This document shows positions 60,239 through 64,000 of a stretch of DNA of 64,000 nt, in pieces. The translations under genes were made by a program, and so were the position numbers. The stretch comes from Plantago major. Taxonomy: Eukaryota; Streptophyta; Magnoliopsida; Lamiales; Plantaginaceae. The first letter of the stretch is position 1; the number at the start of each line of letters is the position of its first letter. A model generated the notes under the pieces. That model saw nothing but the letters and a program-made list of their open reading frames with translations. It did no database searches and had not been told where the DNA came from. The stretch spans positions 86,642,877-86,706,876 of the forward strand of contig CM048840.1 of assembly GCA_026545765.1 (NCBI GenBank), given 5' to 3'.

Positions 60239-61093
60239 TGTTAGAATTTTAGCACTAATGAGGCTAGTCCATGACTTTGTACCTCAACCAAAGGGGCCCC
60301 ACACGTTTGAAATGAAGTTTCATTAAACGTGTATAATCTACTATGGTAGTAGATGACACTTGAGAAAGAATTACTAAAATTCATTGAAAGGTGAAAGAGT
60401 TATTGAAGCTCAAAGTGTGTTGGTTGATGCATTGAATATGGAATGCCAAGAATTGGAATGGGAGAAGTCCCACATGGCTAAAATTGAGGAAGAAGGAACT
60501 ACTTATTAGTTTAAGACTTGGGTTAAGTGATTGGGCCCTTAGGGCACCCATGCTTTTGGAAGGGGGGAGGAGCTAGATGCTCCTACACGCTTTCAACTCA
60601 CTTCGCCAGAGCCGGGTCGTGGGTTCGAGGGTGATTATTATCTTTTTGGGCCAGAAACATATTGTGTTTGGTTAAGCCCAGTAAGATAATCGATTAAGTC
60701 TGAAACCAGCCCATCGGTCGAGTCCGGTTGGTCTGAGCGAACGGTTGTGTCCGTTCGGTTTGAATTTGAGCGAACTGGTCTGACCATTCGCCAAAGGATG
60801 TAACTGAAACGAAAATTCCAACAGATGTGTCTGTTCGAATTTTTGTTTCTGCAGGGACCTTTCTGCGAAAGGATACATCTATTCAGACTGCAACTCTTCA
60901 ATATTATAAATAGCCCCCCTAGAATCGATTTCAACACACAACAATCCATTCTTCTTACTTCTCTTAAATTACTCTCTCTAAAGCCAGAAAAACCTTTATT
61001 GTATTAGTTCGCAGAGTCAAAGTTCGAGTGCTAGAACTTTGATTCACATACTGTTGTTCTATCTTGGGAGACTATTTGTCAAGTAAACCGTCA
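60239..61093 (+). mobile_element. 5' LTR of the Ty1/copia element
   Basis: Begins TGTTAGAATTTTAGC and ends about AACCGTCA, directly before GCACCAGAGCGGGGC, which resembles a worn initiator-methionine tRNA primer-binding site (CAGAGC). A TATA box (ATTATAAATAG near 60905) marks the U3/R border. The 3' LTR lies outside the window, so the ends cannot be checked by pairing. Confidence 0.6.
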
Positions 61094-61241
61094 GCACCAG
61101 AGCGGGGCAAATACAGTCTTAAGGAATAAGGCCCAGCCTTTGCTCAGCAGTCTAATCCTATTCCTTACCTACTCCGTTTCTGTCCTCATACACTACCGCC
61201 ACACACAAAAATTAAGACTGTACTTTGCCAGTGTATCGAAG

Positions 61242-64000
61242 ATGTCTGCCAACAGAGTTGCTGCTGACGTTCCTGTCCCCCGAATCAATGTTGCTCCTGC
61301 CAACCACGGGGAGAAACCAGAGAAGTTCCTGGGGACGAACTTCAAGCAGTGGAAACAAAAGATGAGGTTCTACTTGACAACCATTGGGTTCGAAAGTTAC
61401 CTTACTGCTGAATCTCCTGCTCCACCCACTCTGCAGGAGATTGATCAGGCCGCCATGTCTCCAGAGGAGAAGAAGGCCGCTGAAGAAGACAACAAGCGGA
61501 AACAACTATCCTATGATGCTTGGATCCATGCAGATTTCATGTGTAAGAACTACATTCTGAACTGTCTTTCAGATGTTCTCTACACTGCTTTCAGCTCTGC
61601 CAGTACCACAAAGGAGTTGTGGGAGCAACTGGACAGGAAGTACTGTGCACAGGATGCCGGTGCGAAGAAGTTCATTGTGGGGAAATTTTTGAACTTCAGA
61701 ATGAGTGACTCGAAGTCTGTGATGAGTCAAGTTACGTATCAAATGATTCTCCATGATTTGGAACAGGAGGGCATGAAGCCTAATGAGTCATTTCTGGTCG
61801 CTTCACTGATTGAGAAACTGCCGCCATCATGGAACGAGTTCATGAGTTATCTCAAATTGAAGACCAAGGAAATGGGGCTTGAGGAGTTGATCATCAAGCT
61901 TCAGATTCAGGAAGACAACCGCAAGGCTCTAGGCAAAGGGAAGCAGCAAGTTGAAGCAAAGGCTCACCTTGTCGATTCCAAGGGAAAGTCAAAGGGGAAC
62001 TCCAGCAAGAAACGCAAGACGCGTGATGGGGACGTGAAGTCTTAAGGGAATTCCGGGAAACCAGGATCTTCGGGAGGATCAAGAAGCGCTTCAATGCGGA
62101 AAGCGGGGCATATGAAGGCGGACTGTCACCAACTCAAGAAGGAGAAGGCCAATGTTGCAGAAACAAAAGATGACCCTATAGTGGAGGATTTGGTTAATTC
62201 CTTTGCTGCTGTGGTCTTGGAGGCAAACCTGGTTGAGAATCCAAAATAGTGGTGGATTGATACGGGTGCGACTCGGCACATTTGTTCTGACATGGGTGCT
62301 TTCTCCACCTACTCTCCGGTGAAGGATAAGAAGCTGTTCATGGGAACGACGCTACATCCGAGGTGAAGGGAGTTGGCAAGGTGTATCTGAAGATGACTTC
62401 CGGGAAGGAGCTCATACTGAACGAAGTGATGCACGTTCCGGATATTCGCAAGAATTTGGTGTCCGGACCTCTGCTTGTTAGGGCAGGTTTTAAGTTGTTT
62501 TTCGAGTCCAGTCAGTTTGTAATGATGAAGAATGGTCAGTTTGTAGGAAAGGGCTACATGTGTGATGGGCTCTTCAAAATGTCTGTAATGTCTGTTGTAC
62601 GCTCTTTTGCAAGCAATGAAAATAATGATTCTACTTACTTGACTGAGTCTTCTAATTTATGGTACCATAGATTAGGACATACAAACTACAATGTGATTCG
62701 AAAGTTAATTAAAACGAATCATTTGCCGTCCTTTGAAATCAACCCTCAAAGTAAATGCGAGGTTTGTGTGGAAGCAAAACTAACAAGGGCACCATTTCAT
62801 TCAATAAACAGAACCACGTCTCCTCTAGAATTAATTCACAGTGATTTGTGTGACTTAAAATTTGTGCAAACTAGAGGAGGGAAAAAAGTACTTTGTTACT
62901 TTTATCGATGACTGCACTAGGTATTGTTATGTTTATTTGTTAAGGAGTAAGGACGAAACCTTAGAAGCATTTAAACATTACAAAACTGAAGTTGAGAATC
63001 AACTTAGTACTCGAATTAAAGTAATTCGAAGTGATAGAGGTGGAGAATATGCAGGACCACTTGAAGAATATTGCTCACAGTTTGGCATTATTCATCAAAC
63101 CACTGCTCCATATTCTCCTCAATCTAATGGTGTTGCTGAACGCAAAAATCGTACTCTAAAGGAGATGATGAATGCACTATTACTAGATTCTGGATTACCC
63201 CAGAATTTATGGGGGGAGGCTATTCTCACGTCCACTACCATTCTTAACAGAATACCCCGGAAAAATAGTAATATTACTCCATATGAACTGTGGAAAGGTA
63301 ACAAGCCCTCTTACAAACACTTGAAAGTGTGGGGCTGCTTGGCTAAGGTGGTAATACCCAAACCAAAGCAAGTAAAGTTTGGACCAAAGACTGTAGATTG
63401 CATATTTATAGGATATGCAAACAACAGTAGCGCTTATCGCTTCCTAGTGCATAAGTCGCTGATACCAGACATCCATGAGGGCACTGTCATTGAATCAAGG
63501 AATGCAGAATTCTTTGAAGAAGTTTTTCCTAGAAAGGAAAAGATAGTCTCTCGTAAACGAGACTATGATACGGCAATAGGGTCAAATGCGGTGGTCCCTG
63601 TGGGGGATCCTGTGGTGGTCCCTGTGCGGGTCCCTGACCCAAGAGGACCTAATGCAGAATTCGAAGGTGTACCTTCAGAAAATGTTGCAGAACCTATAGG
63701 AGCACCTCCTCTAGAGAATGCTACAGGGACAAAAGATTTACCACGGAGAATTCCAGAAGCCGAAGTCGCACATCAAGAGAACGTGGAGGTTCCTGATGTC
63801 GAACCAAGGAGGAGTAAGCGGGCTAGGACTCAGAAAGACTTTGGTCCTGAATTTCTCACATACCTTGTGGAAAATGAGCCTAGGACTATCCAAGAGGCGA
63901 TGTCTACTCCTGAAGCCCCCTTTTGGAAAGAGGCCATTGAAAGTGAAATGGACTCCATCCTGCAAAATCATACTTGGGAAGTGGTTGACCTTCCTCCGGG
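61242..64000 (+). pseudogene. Ty1/copia gag-pol, damaged and continuing past the window
   Basis: Gag starts at ATG 61242 (MSANRVAADVP) with NFKQWKQKMRFYL and the UBN2-type domain, then a zinc knuckle remnant (KAGHMKADC) whose first cysteines are lost to a small deletion. Protease shows WWIDTGATRHICS. The integrase zinc finger (WYHRLGHTNYNVI, CEVC), catalytic core (first D in HSDLCD, D in RSDRGGEY, E in NGVAERKN) and the start of reverse transcriptase (PFWKEAIESEMDSI) follow. Damage: in-frame TAA at 62043-62045, TAG at 62247-62249 just before the protease, a frame change near 62350, and a one-base insertion in an A run near 62885. From about 62880 to the window end the frame is open for over 370 codons. 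It looks young but inactive. Confidence 0.92.

Noticed and set aside
60600-60640. second B-box-like word GGTTCGAGG in the copia LTR
   Set aside because: No A box at the right distance and no tRNA fold; it lies inside the LTR.

Overview
The window is plant nuclear DNA, almost certainly from an eudicot: AT-rich intergenic sequence, GT-AG introns, Stowaway, Tourist, CACTA, Mutator and Helitron transposons, Ty1/copia and Ty3/gypsy LTR elements, L1-type LINEs and a tRNA-derived SINE. Genes are sparse. One intact protein-coding gene is visible, a 998-codon TIR/NB-ARC/TPR-like protein at 52777-55773. One host gene relic is recognisable, a TRICHOME BIREFRINGENCE-LIKE (TBL) acetyltransferase pseudogene at about 26.0-27.5 kb. 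Nearly everything else is transposable-element DNA in different stages of decay, often nested. The species cannot be fixed from the sequence alone.

Layout. 0-2.1 kb: two head-to-tail LTR-like units of about 1.56 kb. 2.3-4.5 kb (-): Tat-type Ty3/gypsy pol remnant with one in-frame stop. 4.6-6.7 kb: a repeat carrying a Stowaway MITE, then the 3' half of a Helitron (helicase exons, a short intron, 3' hairpin and CTAG end). 6.8-8.4 kb: RNase H relic and a 1.2-kb CACTA element with 3-bp target duplication. 10.2-12.6 kb: MITEs, including a copia solo LTR inside a TIR element inside a Stowaway. 14.3-17.6 kb (-): broken LINE. 18.3-24.9 kb: a 6.6-kb long-TIR Mutator-like element (MULE) with a broken FAR1/MULE transposase and OTU-like remnant on the minus strand and a divergent six-exon plant mobile domain (PMD) gene on the plus strand, separated by a hairpin-rich intergenic segment. 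24.9-27.5 kb: TBL pseudogene. 30.7-33.6 kb (-): second LINE. 36.5-42.5 kb: another MULE with a 10-bp target duplication, split by a full-length LINE with a perfect 13-bp target duplication. 42.8-45.6 kb: degenerate tandem array interrupted by a solo LTR. 46.35-47.24 kb: short MULE related by its ends to the 18-25 kb element. 48.6-49.5 kb: Tourist MITE and TA microsatellite. 51.8-55.8 kb: the intact gene with a probable 5'-UTR intron. 57.6-60.1 kb: Stowaway MITEs, a foldback element and a SINE. 60.2 kb to the end: a Ty1/copia element running off the window.

The genes do not form an operon or pathway. The most unusual parts are the composite MULE (transposase, OTU-like and PMD coding units around a palindrome cluster), reciprocal empty sites that prove several insertions, and target duplications that date a LINE inside a MULE. 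No CRISPR, rRNA or functional tRNA gene was seen.
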